A stretch of 64,000 nt of DNA from Paenibacillus profundus. Lineage in GTDB: Bacteria > Bacillota > Bacilli > Paenibacillales > Paenibacillaceae. Position 1 is the stretch's first letter. Each line of letters begins with the position of its first letter. Both the position numbers and the translations under genes were made by a program. The DNA is taken from NCBI RefSeq assembly GCF_021369635.1, contig NZ_JAJNBZ010000003.1, forward strand, positions 402,686 to 466,685, in the 5' to 3' direction. This document shows, piece by piece, positions 51,268 to 60,387 of this stretch. The notes beneath the pieces are model-generated. The model was not told the origin of the DNA. It did no database searches and worked only from the letters and a program-made list of their open reading frames with translations.

Positions 51268-52533
51268 TTATCCCACATTGTAATGCGGCTTCAGCGCAAC
51301 TTCATGCTTCACTTCTTTGTTCTTGGTCGACTGATTACGTTGGCTAGGTACTGAGATAAAGATCGCGATCAAGAAAGAGAGCATACACAAGACCGCGATG
51401 ACTGTAAAGGTAATATGGAAGCCACCGAACAAAGCACTAAGGAACGAACCAGCCAAGGCACCTAAACCGAATCCTTGATAAATGATTCCGTAGTTCTTGC
51501 TTTGGTTCTTCAAGCCGAAATAGTCAGCCACAATTGCTGGGAAGACTGTTATATTACCACCGAAACAGAATGCGATCACCGCCACACATATGAAGAAGAT
51601 GCTCAGGTTCAAAGGTACGAAGTTTAAAGTCATGACAGACAATGCCGTTGAGAAAAGCGCTCCAGCTACAACTTTCATACGTCCTACTTTATCGGACAAT
51701 GCGCCGAGAATGATTCGGCCGGCCGTATTAAAAATCGCTACCATAGCTACCGCATTCGCTGCTGTGCTGATATCAAGTCCGGCAAGCTGCACACCAATGT
51801 CTTTGACGATACCAATCAGATACAATCCACTCATACAAGCTGTGAATAAAATAATGAAGAGCATATATGCTTCTTTTGTACGCAGCATTTCTTTGGCTGT
51901 GTAGTTCCGTTGACTGTGCAATTGCGTATTTGCGTTTGCAGGTGTTTCCGTAATTACGGCTTCTTTAATTAAGAACGAACCGGCAATCACCATCACCATC
52001 ACGATCAATCCCCAGACCAGAAATGCATAGGAGACCCCCATGGTATTGATGAAATTCGCATTGATATATTTAAAAACCAAGCTGCCTGTCCCAAAAGCTC
52101 CCACCGAGATCCCCGATATTAATCCTTTGCGTTCAGGAAACCATTTAATTAAATTCGATAGCGATGTAATATATGCTGTACCATCCGCAAAACCAACAAC
52201 CACACCAGCAAGTAAGTACAACATCCACAACGATGAAACCTGTGAGCTAGCGATTAGCCCAGCACCGAGAACAGCACCTGCAATCATCGTCAAACGCCGA
52301 ATTCCGATACGATCCTGAATTTTACCGGCGAACAGTGTCGCAAAAGCCAGTGCAAAACTGGTGATGGAAAACGTAATCGATACGGAGCTAAGCTCCCATC
52401 CAAATTTGTCAGCTAACGGCTGATTAAATAAACTCCACGTATATATGGTTCCTAATCCCATTTGTACAATGATTGTTCCAAGGACGATCATCCATCGATT
52501 TACCTGCGATTGGGTTGCTTGATGCGTTCTCAT
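51268..52533 (-). CDS. OFA-family MFS transporter (YhjX-like)
   Basis: 421 residues from ATG 52533 (AGAGGG upstream). Twelve helices. Typical oxalate/formate antiporter family features are the start IVLGTIIVQMGLGTIYTWSL, helix 2 loop AGKIQDRIGIRRL, YITSLSNLIKWFPERKGLIS, and ALSDKVGRMKVV in the second half. E. coli YhjX, a pyruvate transporter, belongs here and is controlled by the LytS/LytTR pair YpdAB. The same partners lie immediately upstream in this window. A monocarboxylate such as pyruvate, lactate or formate is therefore the best guess for substrate. Confidence 0.9.
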   Translation of the reverse strand: MRTHQATQSQVNRWMIVLGTIIVQMGLGTIYTWSLFNQPLADKFGWELSSVSITFSITSFALAFATLFAGKIQDRIGIRRLTMIAGAVLGAGLIASSQVSSLWMLYLLAGVVVGFADGTAYITSLSNLIKWFPERKGLISGISVGAFGTGSLVFKYINANFINTMGVSYAFLVWGLIVMVMVIAGSFLIKEAVITETPANANTQLHSQRNYTAKEMLRTKEAYMLFIILFTACMSGLYLIGIVKDIGVQLAGLDISTAANAVAMVAIFNTAGRIILGALSDKVGRMKVVAGALFSTALSVMTLNFVPLNLSIFFICVAVIAFCFGGNITVFPAIVADYFGLKNQSKNYGIIYQGFGLGALAGSFLSALFGGFHITFTVIAVLCMLSFLIAIFISVPSQRNQSTKNKEVKHEVALKPHYNVG

Positions 52534-52588
52534 GATAGATCCCTCTTTCCATTCAGCTATGATCAAGTTGTGCGTTATCTGCAGGGAA

Positions 52589-52687
52589 GTGAAAGCTTCT
52601 TACGCCTTGCTTTCACACCTTTATCTTACAAGATAAAACGCTTTCTTGAGCCAAGATCGCCATGGAATGACGGGATTACGGAATGAA
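52589..52687. promoter_or_regulatory. Regulatory region before the OFA transporter gene
   Basis: GTGAAAGC (52589-52596) and GCTTTCAC (52609-52616) form a perfect inverted repeat, and TTATCTT-AC-AAGATAA (52621-52636) a second one. At 52664-52687 three 8-base units stand in tandem, GGAATGAC-GGGATTAC-GGAATGAA. LytTR-type regulators bind direct repeats, so the latter is a candidate target of the adjacent regulator; spacing is shorter than the usual 21. Confidence 0.45.
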
Positions 52688-52693
52688 CTGCAT

Positions 52694-53440
52694 TTATATA
52701 TGCATCAACTGCCTAAATTCTTTGACTTTACTTCGACTGACGGGCACTTTGGCATCCATATCACGTAGACGCAGCAGGTAGGTATTGTTGAACCATGGAA
52801 CGATTTCATGGATTTGGGACAAATTGACCGTATAGGAACGATGACAACGATAGAATCGATCTTGAGGCAGCATAGCTTGAAAGTCCGAAATACTCATCGG
52901 CATCGTATAGATACCGCTCTTCGTGAATACGTTCGTCACCTTCTCTTGTGCTTCCGCATAGTAGATGTCATCGCTATCCGTTACGATATATTTATCATTT
53001 TTCAGCAGATTAATGCGTTTCTCCTCAGATCTTTGCCTGCTGTCCACAGGATTTGAACTTCCTCCTTGCTGCAGCTCCCGTTCGAAGGCGGTCTCCAGCT
53101 TACGCAGCATCGCGGCAATCCGGTTCTCGTCATAGGGCTTCAAAATATAATCAAAAGCTTCCAGTTCAAAAGCTTGAGCAGCATGCTCCTTATAAGCTGT
53201 TGTAAAAATAACATACGGTTTTTGCGCGAACTTACTGATATTCGTCGCTAGCAGCATCCCATCTAGAGATGGAATGTTGATATCGAGAAAAATCGCATCG
53301 ACTTCCTTCTCCTGCAAAAATTTCAGCACATCAAGGCCATCCTCAAATCGCTCCACGATTTCAATGCGGCTATGTTTTGTTATCAGATATTCCAGCTCTT
53401 CACTGGCCAAAACTTCATCTTCCACAATTATCGCTCTCAT
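52694..53440 (-). CDS. LytTR-family response regulator (YpdB/BtsR-like)
   Basis: 248 residues. Receiver 1-120 with Asp53 in [17 protein letters not shown], Thr in [15 protein letters not shown] and Lys in [17 protein letters not shown]. LytTR DNA-binding domain about 145-246 ([56 protein letters not shown]). AAAGGAG before ATG 53440, which overlaps the kinase stop by four bases. Expected to activate the OFA transporter gene 160 bases downstream, as YpdB does for yhjX. Confidence 0.93.
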   Translation of the reverse strand: MRAIIVEDEVLASEELEYLITKHSRIEIVERFEDGLDVLKFLQEKEVDAIFLDINIPSLDGMLLATNISKFAQKPYVIFTTAYKEHAAQAFELEAFDYILKPYDENRIAAMLRKLETAFERELQQGGSSNPVDSRQRSEEKRINLLKNDKYIVTDSDDIYYAEAQEKVTNVFTKSGIYTMPMSISDFQAMLPQDRFYRCHRSYTVNLSQIHEIVPWFNNTYLLRLRDMDAKVPVSRSKVKEFRQLMHI

Positions 53441-55080
53441 CGTGTCTCCTTTTGTATGTCAAAAAAGATATTCGTTCCTTGATCTAGTCGCTGCACTGTA
53501 ACACCATGCCCGAAAATGAGCTTCACACGCTTATGCACATTAAAAAGACCAATATGGTTCGGTGGAACACGCTCCTCCATCACCTGTTTAATCATACCTT
53601 CACGGATACCCACGCCAGTATCCTGCACACCAATCCGAATGTAATCTTCTGTATCTTTGACATAGATGGTGACCGTTCCAGGCCCTTTCACCTTCAATAT
53701 ACCGTGGACAATCGCATTCTCCACTAATGGTTGAATGATGAGACTGGGAATCTTCACGGCGACTTCATCCACATCATAAACAACCTGCAACCGATTTCCA
53801 AAGCGTGCTTTTTCAATTTCGACGTAATTCCGAACCTGCTCCAGCTCCTTATGGATATCGATCAATTCATCCGTTAGCTCCAAATTATAACGTAAATATC
53901 CTGATAAATTGACGATCAGCTCCCTCGCTTGATCCGGTCTAGTCCGGATCGAGGATCCAATCGCGTTCAACGCATTGAACAAAAAGTGAGGCTGAATGGT
54001 TGTCTGCAGCGCTTTGAGCTCAGCTCTATTCGCCATCTCCTTAATCTCTTCCACACGGGAAACTTCCATTAATGTCGAAATGATCTGGGATAAACCGACG
54101 GCCATAGTCTGCAGCGGATAGGTAATTTTATGCGCTTTCCGATAATAAATCTTCAAGGTCCCCGTAACTTCTTCTCGCTCTTTCAGCGGAATAATGAGTA
54201 AGGATTGCATGCCGGGCAGCGCATCGTCCAACGCATGGTTGCTTATCATGAACTCCCCGCTCCGTATCGTCTGTTTGGTCATATCACTTATGATCTCATG
54301 GCGGAATTGATAGCGGTCTTCCCCAAAACCGACATAAGCGAGCACGTTCGAGGCATCCGTAATCGCCACTGCATCGGCTTGAATATCTTCTTTAATAATA
54401 GAACAGATCTTGTGCAATGATTCGGTATTGATGGAGCGGAAATAGGGTAATGTCTTATTCGCAATGTCCAAAGCTAACTTCGCTTGCTGCGCAGCGATTC
54501 CTTCCCGCTCACTTTCTACATTCTGAATTAACAAAATGATCAATCCTACATTCAATTGCCCTAGAATCATCGGCGTTGCAATTTTGGATACAATCTCGAT
54601 ACCTAATGTTGTAGGCTGCGCCATGAATATGATCAACAGCATCGTTAATGCCTCGCAAGCCATCCCAGCAAGAATCCCGATAAACCAGCGTTTCGCTTTA
54701 GGTGTTCGAAGATGAATATAGCCAGATACCAGCCCCGCAATAATACTCGTGATGAGACATGGAATCGAGGTCACCCCGCCGATATCGATCAAATAACGAT
54801 GGATTCCGGACACCACGCCCACGACAAGACCGACCCAAGGTCCGAATAAGATGCCTCCTGCCATAATCACGATGATCCGTACGTTGACGAGCGAGCCTTC
54901 CACATCGATGCCTGAGTAGGTACCGAATAGTGCAAAGGTACAGAACACAATCGTAACAACGGCGAACTCCTTCGTTGCCAGCGATTCTTTTTGCAGAATC
55001 TGCTTAAAGCTCGGAATACGAGTTAAGAAAAACAAAATAATTAGCAATAATGCTGCCCGCTCAAAGAGCTGAAGCAGCAT
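53437..55080 (-). CDS. LytS-type sensor histidine kinase (YpdA/BtsS-like)
   Basis: 547 residues. The 5TM-5TMR_LYT membrane sensor is at about 1-190 ([20 protein letters not shown] with its preceding [10 protein letters not shown] is diagnostic). A GAF-like domain at about 215-345 follows ([20 protein letters not shown]). Then His_kinase with [20 protein letters not shown], His near 365, and HATPase with [20 protein letters not shown] and [13 protein letters not shown]. YpdA and BtsS of E. coli, with the same architecture, sense extracellular pyruvate. Coupled to the LytTR regulator by an ATGA overlap. Confidence 0.93.
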   Translation of the reverse strand: MLLQLFERAALLLIILFFLTRIPSFKQILQKESLATKEFAVVTIVFCTFALFGTYSGIDVEGSLVNVRIIVIMAGGILFGPWVGLVVGVVSGIHRYLIDIGGVTSIPCLITSIIAGLVSGYIHLRTPKAKRWFIGILAGMACEALTMLLIIFMAQPTTLGIEIVSKIATPMILGQLNVGLIILLIQNVESEREGIAAQQAKLALDIANKTLPYFRSINTESLHKICSIIKEDIQADAVAITDASNVLAYVGFGEDRYQFRHEIISDMTKQTIRSGEFMISNHALDDALPGMQSLLIIPLKEREEVTGTLKIYYRKAHKITYPLQTMAVGLSQIISTLMEVSRVEEIKEMANRAELKALQTTIQPHFLFNALNAIGSSIRTRPDQARELIVNLSGYLRYNLELTDELIDIHKELEQVRNYVEIEKARFGNRLQVVYDVDEVAVKIPSLIIQPLVENAIVHGILKVKGPGTVTIYVKDTEDYIRIGVQDTGVGIREGMIKQVMEERVPPNHIGLFNVHKRVKLIFGHGVTVQRLDQGTNIFFDIQKETR

Positions 55081-55626
55081 CGTGAAATCTCCGTCTATGG
55101 AAACTACCTCCCGTTATCACAAGCTGTTGTTTGTTTATTTTATCAAAGTTTGCTCTGTTTTCACGTTCCAAATCCATACAAAACATTTAACATACACTTC
55201 GTATAGAAATCTATGAAACCGTTCATTCGCCTTGAATCTAGCGCCGCTGCAGTTTTTTGAAGGAAAATGGCATTAAAATACATAATGAAGTACTAGAGAA
55301 TAACATATTGAACCAAAGTTTTTCAAGGCTTTATAAGCATCGTCTTACGACTACAATAAGCATATGGACACCTGCCGAATTTCTGCTTTCCCCTGTGATG
55401 CACAAAATGGATGGTTTTGTACGCTAATACCAAAGGGAGCGTCAGGGCGATAAGCCTAGCGCGTCCCCTTATTCTATGTAGTAGTGAAGTAAATAAAGAA
55501 TACAATTACGTTCAATGCGACTACCGGATTCCCCCTGAAACCACTCTCGATAGAACTCTACTTCTTCTAAGATATCGACTCTGTTCTTTTTCGCCTAGCC
55601 ATGGATCACACTACAATACAAAATAA

Positions 55627-55669
55627 AAAAGTATCTCTAAAGGATAAGATATCCTTAAGAGATACTTTT
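55627..55669. terminator. Long near-perfect hairpin
   Basis: A 20-base arm (55627-55646, starting AAAAGTATCTCT) pairs with 55650-55669 at 19 of 20 positions around a three-base loop. The arms start with AAAA and end with TTTT, so it can act as a terminator on either strand, although no gene ends nearby on the plus strand. Confidence 0.6.
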
Positions 55670-55985
55670 ATCAAACTTGAATATAATTAATCAATTTTAG
55701 TCTCTAGTTATCAATCTTTATTTTAAAGCTAGAAATGTTGTCAAAAGAAAATAAAGTATTAGACTGGCATGCCAACTGCAGTTGGCCGTTGCCGTCGTGC
55801 CGATCGCGCTGAACCGACGCTTCCTGAAGAACAACCAGGAGCGAGCTGCAGCTTTGCCGCCGCGTAAGCGTCAAATAAAGAGAATCCAACATTTGTATCT
55901 AAAGATAAATCAAAGGACTACTACACTTCAAACGGTTTAGAGATTATGTTTAGTAATTATTTAATTTTATCCTTGAATACCTCTG

Positions 55986-56020
55986 AAAGAAACCCACAGC
56001 TAATATTGTGAGTTTCTTTT
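55986..56020 (+). terminator. Terminator-like hairpin
   Basis: AAAGAAACCCACA (55986-55998) pairs with TGTGAGTTTCTTT (56007-56019), one mismatch, followed by TTATT. Belongs to no recognised upstream gene. Confidence 0.55.
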
Positions 56021-56207
56021 TATTATTAAAAGAAGAATAAAGATGGTATTGAAGCAATAGAGATAAATGGTGTTATTAAACTAATGGTAAAAAGCGGAAT
56101 GAAATAGTGTCATATTAGTCTGAAATTTATTTAATACATACCAAGATGGATATGCCAGCATTTAAATGCTAGCTATGCATAAATTTAATTTGTTTTAGGA
56201 GGATTTG

Positions 56208-58409
56208 ATGAGAAAACTTAAGAAGTCACTTCAGATTTTATCCCTAATGGTGGTAACAGCCGTTGTAGTAGCTGTCTCGCCATCTGGGGCACTAGCCCAA
56301 ACTTCAGAGGCAGCCATTACACAGCAAAGTAATCTTGTTGTTCAGCGAAATTTTGAAGTAAAAGCCCTTGGAGATATATGGGCGGAAGGCGATCGAGAGC
56401 GTAGAGCGATAAATGCTCGAAAAATATTTCAGCCAACAGGTTTATATGCAAAACCCAATGAACAAATTAAGATTGAAGTTTCAGGTAACAAACCAATTAC
56501 AGCAGTTATTGGGGTACATCGTCATGATAAAGAATGGGCGCTTAGTTATCCATTACAACCAGGCATAAACACAATTTCCTCACCAAATGGCGGTTTGTTG
56601 TCTTTTGATAACAGTAACAATGAAGGTAGTATTAATGTAAATGTAGTGAGTGGGGGGAGTCCGGTTCCATTCTTTGTATTAGGCAAGAATACAAAAGAGG
56701 ATTGGCAGGCAATGATGAATGCTTATCCTAATGCACCTTCTGTTGTTCTTCAATCAGAAAGAGCTCTCTTTGTCTTCTATTATGCTACCGCTAAAGATCA
56801 TATCTTGAATCAAGACCCAATTCCTGTTTTACAGACTTATGATAAGTTTATTGCAGCACAGGATAAAATATCTGGACTATCTAATTCTGATTCTGATCCT
56901 AGACATCGGTTAGATAAGCATTTGATTGCCTTTGTTGAATCAGAAAAAACCATACCAGGAGCGTATGCATATGCAATTTGGGATGGGGCAATTATGCCTA
57001 AAGAAACTGGAGCAAGTGCCGATGCTTTAGACCTTACAAGAATGGGTTGGGGGCAGTATCATGAGGCAGGTCATTTGAGACAACAAGAACCTTGGACTTG
57101 GGGTGAGATGACTGAGGTGACAGTAAATCTATATTCTATAGCTGCTAAGAAGGTTCTTAAACCTACTGAGCCTGCAAGGTCACAAGGCGAGTACTTAGCT
57201 GCTTTCACGTTTGTAGATCAGCCAACCAAGAATTTTACAGACTCTAATTCAAAATTAGAAATGTTGTGGCAACTTAATCTTGCTTTTGGGGATAACTTCT
57301 ACCCAGATTTACATCGATTATATCGTGAGATGGCAAAAACTGATCTGCCAACTACTGATGATCAGAAAAAACAGGCATTTATTCTAAGCACTTCAAAAGT
57401 AGCTCACTATGACTTGACGCCTTTCTTTGATAAATGGGGTTTGTCTGCAACAAGTGAAACACGAAACAAGATTAATTCATTGAGTTTACCTCTTCTAACT
57501 GCACCAATTTGGTTTGGGTCAGATTATAACATCATTAAACCGACTGATGGAATGGATAAGGTAAAAGGGATCATTGGGGTAACAACAAATAGCCAAGAGA
57601 CTTCAAGTGCTTATAATGCCGCAGTAAATGCATTTGATGGAAATACAAGTAGTATCTGGCACAGTGAATGGAATAAACAAAATCAATTTCCTTACAATAT
57701 TACAGCAAAATATGCAAATCCGCTAACTTTCAACAAGCTGACATATTTACCACGTCAAAGCGAAGAAAATGGTATTATTACAAATTATAAAATCCTCACA
57801 AGTCTTGATGGGGTATCCTTCACTGAGGTTGCTACAGGCACTTGGGCAAAGGACAAAACAGAAAAGACAGTAACTTTCACACCTACTCTTGCTAAATATG
57901 TTCGACTTGAAGTACCTCAAGGTGGTGGAACAAATGGTTTTGCATCTGCAAGTGAGATTAAAATCTTTGAAACCGATCCAATAACACAACCTGTTACAAC
58001 GTATCTCAGCGATATTAATTGGTTTTCTGCCACAACAGGTTGGGGAACCATCCAAAAAGATCGTAGTCTTGATGGAAATGCACTAAAGTTAAATAACAAG
58101 ACCTATACAAAAGGTTTGAGCACACATGCTAACAGTGAAATTGTCTACAAACTGGATGGGCAGTACACATCCTTTGCCGCGCTAGTTGGGGTAGATGGTG
58201 AGGTAGGTTTTGTAGGTTCTGTGGAGTTCCAAGTTAAAGTAGACAATCAAGTTGTATTCTCTAGTGGTGTAATGCATAACAATACAGAGCCAAAAGAGGT
58301 AAACGTTAATCTTTCTGGAAAGAATGAGCTAAAACTTATTGTCACAGATGGTGGAGATGGTATAAATAGTGACCATGCCGATTGGGTAAATGCTCGTCTT
58401 ATCAAATAG
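56208..58409 (+). CDS. Secreted M60-like (enhancin/mucinase) metallopeptidase with carbohydrate-binding domains
   Basis: 733 residues from ATG 56208 (TAGGAGG upstream). Signal peptide 1-30 (VVTAVVVAVSPSGALA). Peptidase M60 domain about 45-430: zinc motif YHEAGHLRQQ (His285-Glu-x-x-His289) and a further Glu in WGEMTEVTVN, fitting HExxH-x(8-28)-E. F5/8 type C domain about 450-592 (AVNAFDGNTSSIWHSEW; YVRLEV). NPCBM domain about 598-733 (LDGNALKLNNKTYTKGLSTH; GVDGEVG). Such proteins bind and cut mucin-type glycoproteins in gut bacteria and insect-pathogen enhancins. No SLH or LPXTG anchor, so released outside. Own terminator, no partner genes. Confidence 0.9.
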   Translation: MRKLKKSLQILSLMVVTAVVVAVSPSGALAQTSEAAITQQSNLVVQRNFEVKALGDIWAEGDRERRAINARKIFQPTGLYAKPNEQIKIEVSGNKPITAVIGVHRHDKEWALSYPLQPGINTISSPNGGLLSFDNSNNEGSINVNVVSGGSPVPFFVLGKNTKEDWQAMMNAYPNAPSVVLQSERALFVFYYATAKDHILNQDPIPVLQTYDKFIAAQDKISGLSNSDSDPRHRLDKHLIAFVESEKTIPGAYAYAIWDGAIMPKETGASADALDLTRMGWGQYHEAGHLRQQEPWTWGEMTEVTVNLYSIAAKKVLKPTEPARSQGEYLAAFTFVDQPTKNFTDSNSKLEMLWQLNLAFGDNFYPDLHRLYREMAKTDLPTTDDQKKQAFILSTSKVAHYDLTPFFDKWGLSATSETRNKINSLSLPLLTAPIWFGSDYNIIKPTDGMDKVKGIIGVTTNSQETSSAYNAAVNAFDGNTSSIWHSEWNKQNQFPYNITAKYANPLTFNKLTYLPRQSEENGIITNYKILTSLDGVSFTEVATGTWAKDKTEKTVTFTPTLAKYVRLEVPQGGGTNGFASASEIKIFETDPITQPVTTYLSDINWFSATTGWGTIQKDRSLDGNALKLNNKTYTKGLSTHANSEIVYKLDGQYTSFAALVGVDGEVGFVGSVEFQVKVDNQVVFSSGVMHNNTEPKEVNVNLSGKNELKLIVTDGGDGINSDHADWVNARLIK

Positions 58410-58433
58410 TATTGTCAGGTTAAAGCACGTCAA

Positions 58434-58464
58434 AAAGAGAGGGGTCATTCCCTCTCTTTAGTTT
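58434..58464 (+). terminator. Terminator after the M60 peptidase gene
   Basis: AAAGAGAGGG (58434-58443) pairs perfectly with CCCTCTCTTT (58450-58459), followed by AGTTTT. Confidence 0.85.
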
Positions 58465-58489
58465 TAGGGTTGATTGACAATATGTAACT

Positions 58490-58840
58490 TTAACAGTAAA
58501 CGTCAAATAGTCCACAGCTTGTTATCAAGATGAGGGCTATTTTGCTTTTAATCGGCCTTAAATACCTACAAGTTAGTGGTAGCGAAGATGACCATGGCAG
58601 CAGTTTGTCTAGCGCTTCTGGATCTTTGGGATCGAGAAGCTGCGGGAACTGCTCGAATAGATACAATAAATAGCATCCAAAACAGGGCGACTTCGTTCCT
58701 GACGAATGGTAAAACACTCTTCGGGCGAGGCTTCCTTCAGCTCGCACTCAATCGCAAAGAGCTTATTGCAAAACTGAAGCCCTTGTGGAGCCGCAGCTTC
58801 GCCGTGCAGCTGGCCGCCGCCGGCATGCCGATCGCGCCGA
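58490..58840 (-). pseudogene. IS66-family transposase (TnpC) remnant
   Basis: The minus strand reads GLQFCNKLFAIECELKEASP, then EECFTIRQERSRPVLDAI. This is the stretch after the DDE core of IS66 transposases (CN-LFAIE-EL, R-SRPVLDA). In another frame it then reads YLLYLFEQFPQLLDPKDPEA, LDKLLPWSSSLPLTCR, the IS66 C-terminal element. About 60 residues between the two are missing and the frame is shifted. Earlier parts, tnpA/tnpB and the IS ends are absent. Clearly dead. Confidence 0.65.
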
Positions 58841-58867
58841 ACCGGGCTTCCGGAATACGGTCAATCA

Positions 58868-58910
58868 GTCTACAACTTTATTTTCTCAGTCTAATACTTT
58901 ATTTTTCTTT
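58868..58910. repeat. Tandem 21/22-base repeat
   Basis: CAGTCTACAACTTTATTTTC (58868-58887) is followed by CAGTCTAATACTTTATTTTT (58889-58908). A third copy in the opposite orientation lies near 55745-55766 (AAAATAAAGTATTAGACTG). It borders the IS66 debris here and a GC-rich island there. Confidence 0.5.
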
Positions 58911-59259
58911 AATTAGACTATTATTAATAGTGGATACTATATTCAATTTATGAGTATATATCCACTATTTTTATATATGATAGATTCATTATAAAAACAT
59001 CGAAGTTATTGTTTACAATGTATACTTCATTGAGCTAACGGGCAGGATAGCGCAGCCATGAGTTGTCATCCACATCAGAGTGAGCACTGAGGAGCAAGCA
59101 TTGCAGGGGTGCAGCCTTGAAGCTCAAGTCGAAGAAGTTAAGGCAAAATGTCGGAAGGAATCCAGGAAGTATCCAGCAACGATGACGTACATCTGAGCTT
59201 CCGATGTGACGCCGTAAACGTTTGTCAATTTCACTGTCGATTCACCGACTGGAATGCCC

Positions 59260-59313
59260 CGCGTCGTCTGCGACATCACGAGCGAGCCGCCGGCGACGAT
59301 CGAATGGGAGTAA
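59260..59313 (+). pseudogene. 3' end of guaA (GMP synthase), isolated fragment
   Basis: The frame ending at TAA 59311-59313 reads RVVCDITSEPPATIEWE. GMP synthases end almost invariantly in (N)RVVYDITSKPPATIEWE. Upstream of RVV the match fades (NFTVDSPTGMP instead of a NEV-GVN-like stretch), so only about 50 bases of guaA survive, followed by a strong terminator. The guaA 3' end is a known integration site for genomic islands, so this may be an attachment-site copy, or simply debris of a deleted gene. Confidence 0.55.
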
Positions 59314-59318
59314 TGAAA

Positions 59319-59366
59319 GAAACTCCGAAAACCCACTACATTCAAGGGTTTTCGGAGTTCTTTTTT
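59319..59366. terminator. Bidirectional terminator
   Basis: AACTCCGAAAACCC (59321-59334) pairs perfectly with GGGTTTTCGGAGTT (59346-59359), then CTTTTTT on the plus side and TTTCTTTC on the minus side. It lies between the guaA fragment and the end of the phosphotransferase gene. Confidence 0.85.
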
Positions 59367-59370
59367 AGAG

Positions 59371-60387
59371 TCAACCCTGCGCAGGGCTGGTCTTTATTTC
59401 ATAGATTTTTTGGAGCGTATGGACATGCTTTGTCTTCTCGTCATCGTCCTCTGTGTGAAGATACCACTCCACAAGCCTGTAGCCGAATACGAGAAGGATC
59501 AGCTCGTAGACGCAATGATCGGCGATAGGGGATACATCCGCATACTCCGAAAAGCCTTTGTAATACGCGGGGACACATCGCTGGTAGTATTTGACCATGT
59601 GATCGATATCCGCTTCATCCGCAATCAGGCTTGCGAGATCCTCGCCCAGGTAGCCCCATCCGGATGTATCCCAGTCGATGAGCGCGATTTTCCCGTCGGC
59701 ATAGATCAGGTTGGTCACCCAGAAGTCCCGGTGGCATAGCACGAGGGGCAATTTTTCGATGCGGGCGAGTATCTCGTCTGCGTGCTCATCGATGTCGATG
59801 AGCATTTGCCGCACGTGCTGCGGGAATTCGCAGTCCTCCGAGCGTATATAATCGTAGACGACCGGCCATGACCGGTAATGCAGATACGTATTCTTCATGA
59901 GATCCGGATGGCTCAGGTTGGTCAGGCTCTGCAGCACAGCGGGCTGCTCCGCATACAGCTTGCCTTGATAGCGTCCTAACTCCAGCGCGGCCTGTTCATA
60001 CATGTCACCGGTCAAGTCTAAACCGGTTACGCCATCGATATATTCCAGCCACAGCTGGAATTTATTTTCTTCGGCATTGATCTCGGCGTGATAACATGTC
60101 GGCCAGCGGAGGGCATCCGAGAACGTCGCTCCCAAGTCAGACGCATAGAGATCATATTCCCGGCGCCATGAACCCGGATCGTCGTAACGCTCCCATTTCT
60201 TCTGGATTTTCAGTACAATACGGTACGGCAGTTTTTCGCCATCCGCGGTTTCGGCGATCCCCGTTACCAGGTACACATTTCCCACAGTTCCGCCCTGTAA
60301 CGGCATGGTTTGATAGTCGGCCGAGATGATATCCTTCTTAAACCGTCGGCTTAAGGCATAGATCAGCGTTTCGAATTTAATATTCAT
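59371..60387 (-). CDS. APH-family phosphotransferase, coupled to rsgA
   Basis: 338 residues from ATG 60387, supported by GGAGG nine bases upstream and an ATGA overlap with the rsgA stop; the frame to 60426 lies inside rsgA. The kinase N-lobe includes IVLKIQKKWERYDDPGSWRR (Lys and Glu positions). The catalytic loop is LVLCHRDFWVTNLIYADG near 230-247 (His-x-Asp-x4-Asn) and the metal loop IALIDWDTSGWGYLGEDLAS near 249-268. Both motifs are intact. Resembles spectinomycin/aminoglycoside or choline-kinase-type enzymes. Pairing with a ribosome-assembly GTPase makes a ribosome-targeting antibiotic link tempting but unproven. Confidence 0.88.
   Translation of the reverse strand: MNIKFETLIYALSRRFKKDIISADYQTMPLQGGTVGNVYLVTGIAETADGEKLPYRIVLKIQKKWERYDDPGSWRREYDLYASDLGATFSDALRWPTCYHAEINAEENKFQLWLEYIDGVTGLDLTGDMYEQAALELGRYQGKLYAEQPAVLQSLTNLSHPDLMKNTYLHYRSWPVVYDYIRSEDCEFPQHVRQMLIDIDEHADEILARIEKLPLVLCHRDFWVTNLIYADGKIALIDWDTSGWGYLGEDLASLIADEADIDHMVKYYQRCVPAYYKGFSEYADVSPIADHCVYELILLVFGYRLVEWYLHTEDDDEKTKHVHTLQKIYEIKTSPAQG

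Larger units (their letters stand above)
55081..56207. other. Intergenic stretch with strong hairpins, no gene recognised
   Basis: Short frames here have no ribosome binding sites or family features. The interval carries the kinase promoter at its left end, a 20-bp hairpin at 55627, a terminator-like hairpin at 55986, and a GC-rich island at about 55770-55880 whose TGCCGATCGCGCTGAACCG resembles sequence at 58835-58853 inside or next to the IS66 debris. Confidence 0.45.

Noticed and set aside
59124..59345. 73-residue minus-strand frame containing SIVAGGSLVMSQTTRG
   Set aside because: This sequence type recurs in databases but is the antisense of the guaA 3' end; the plus strand carries the real coding signal.
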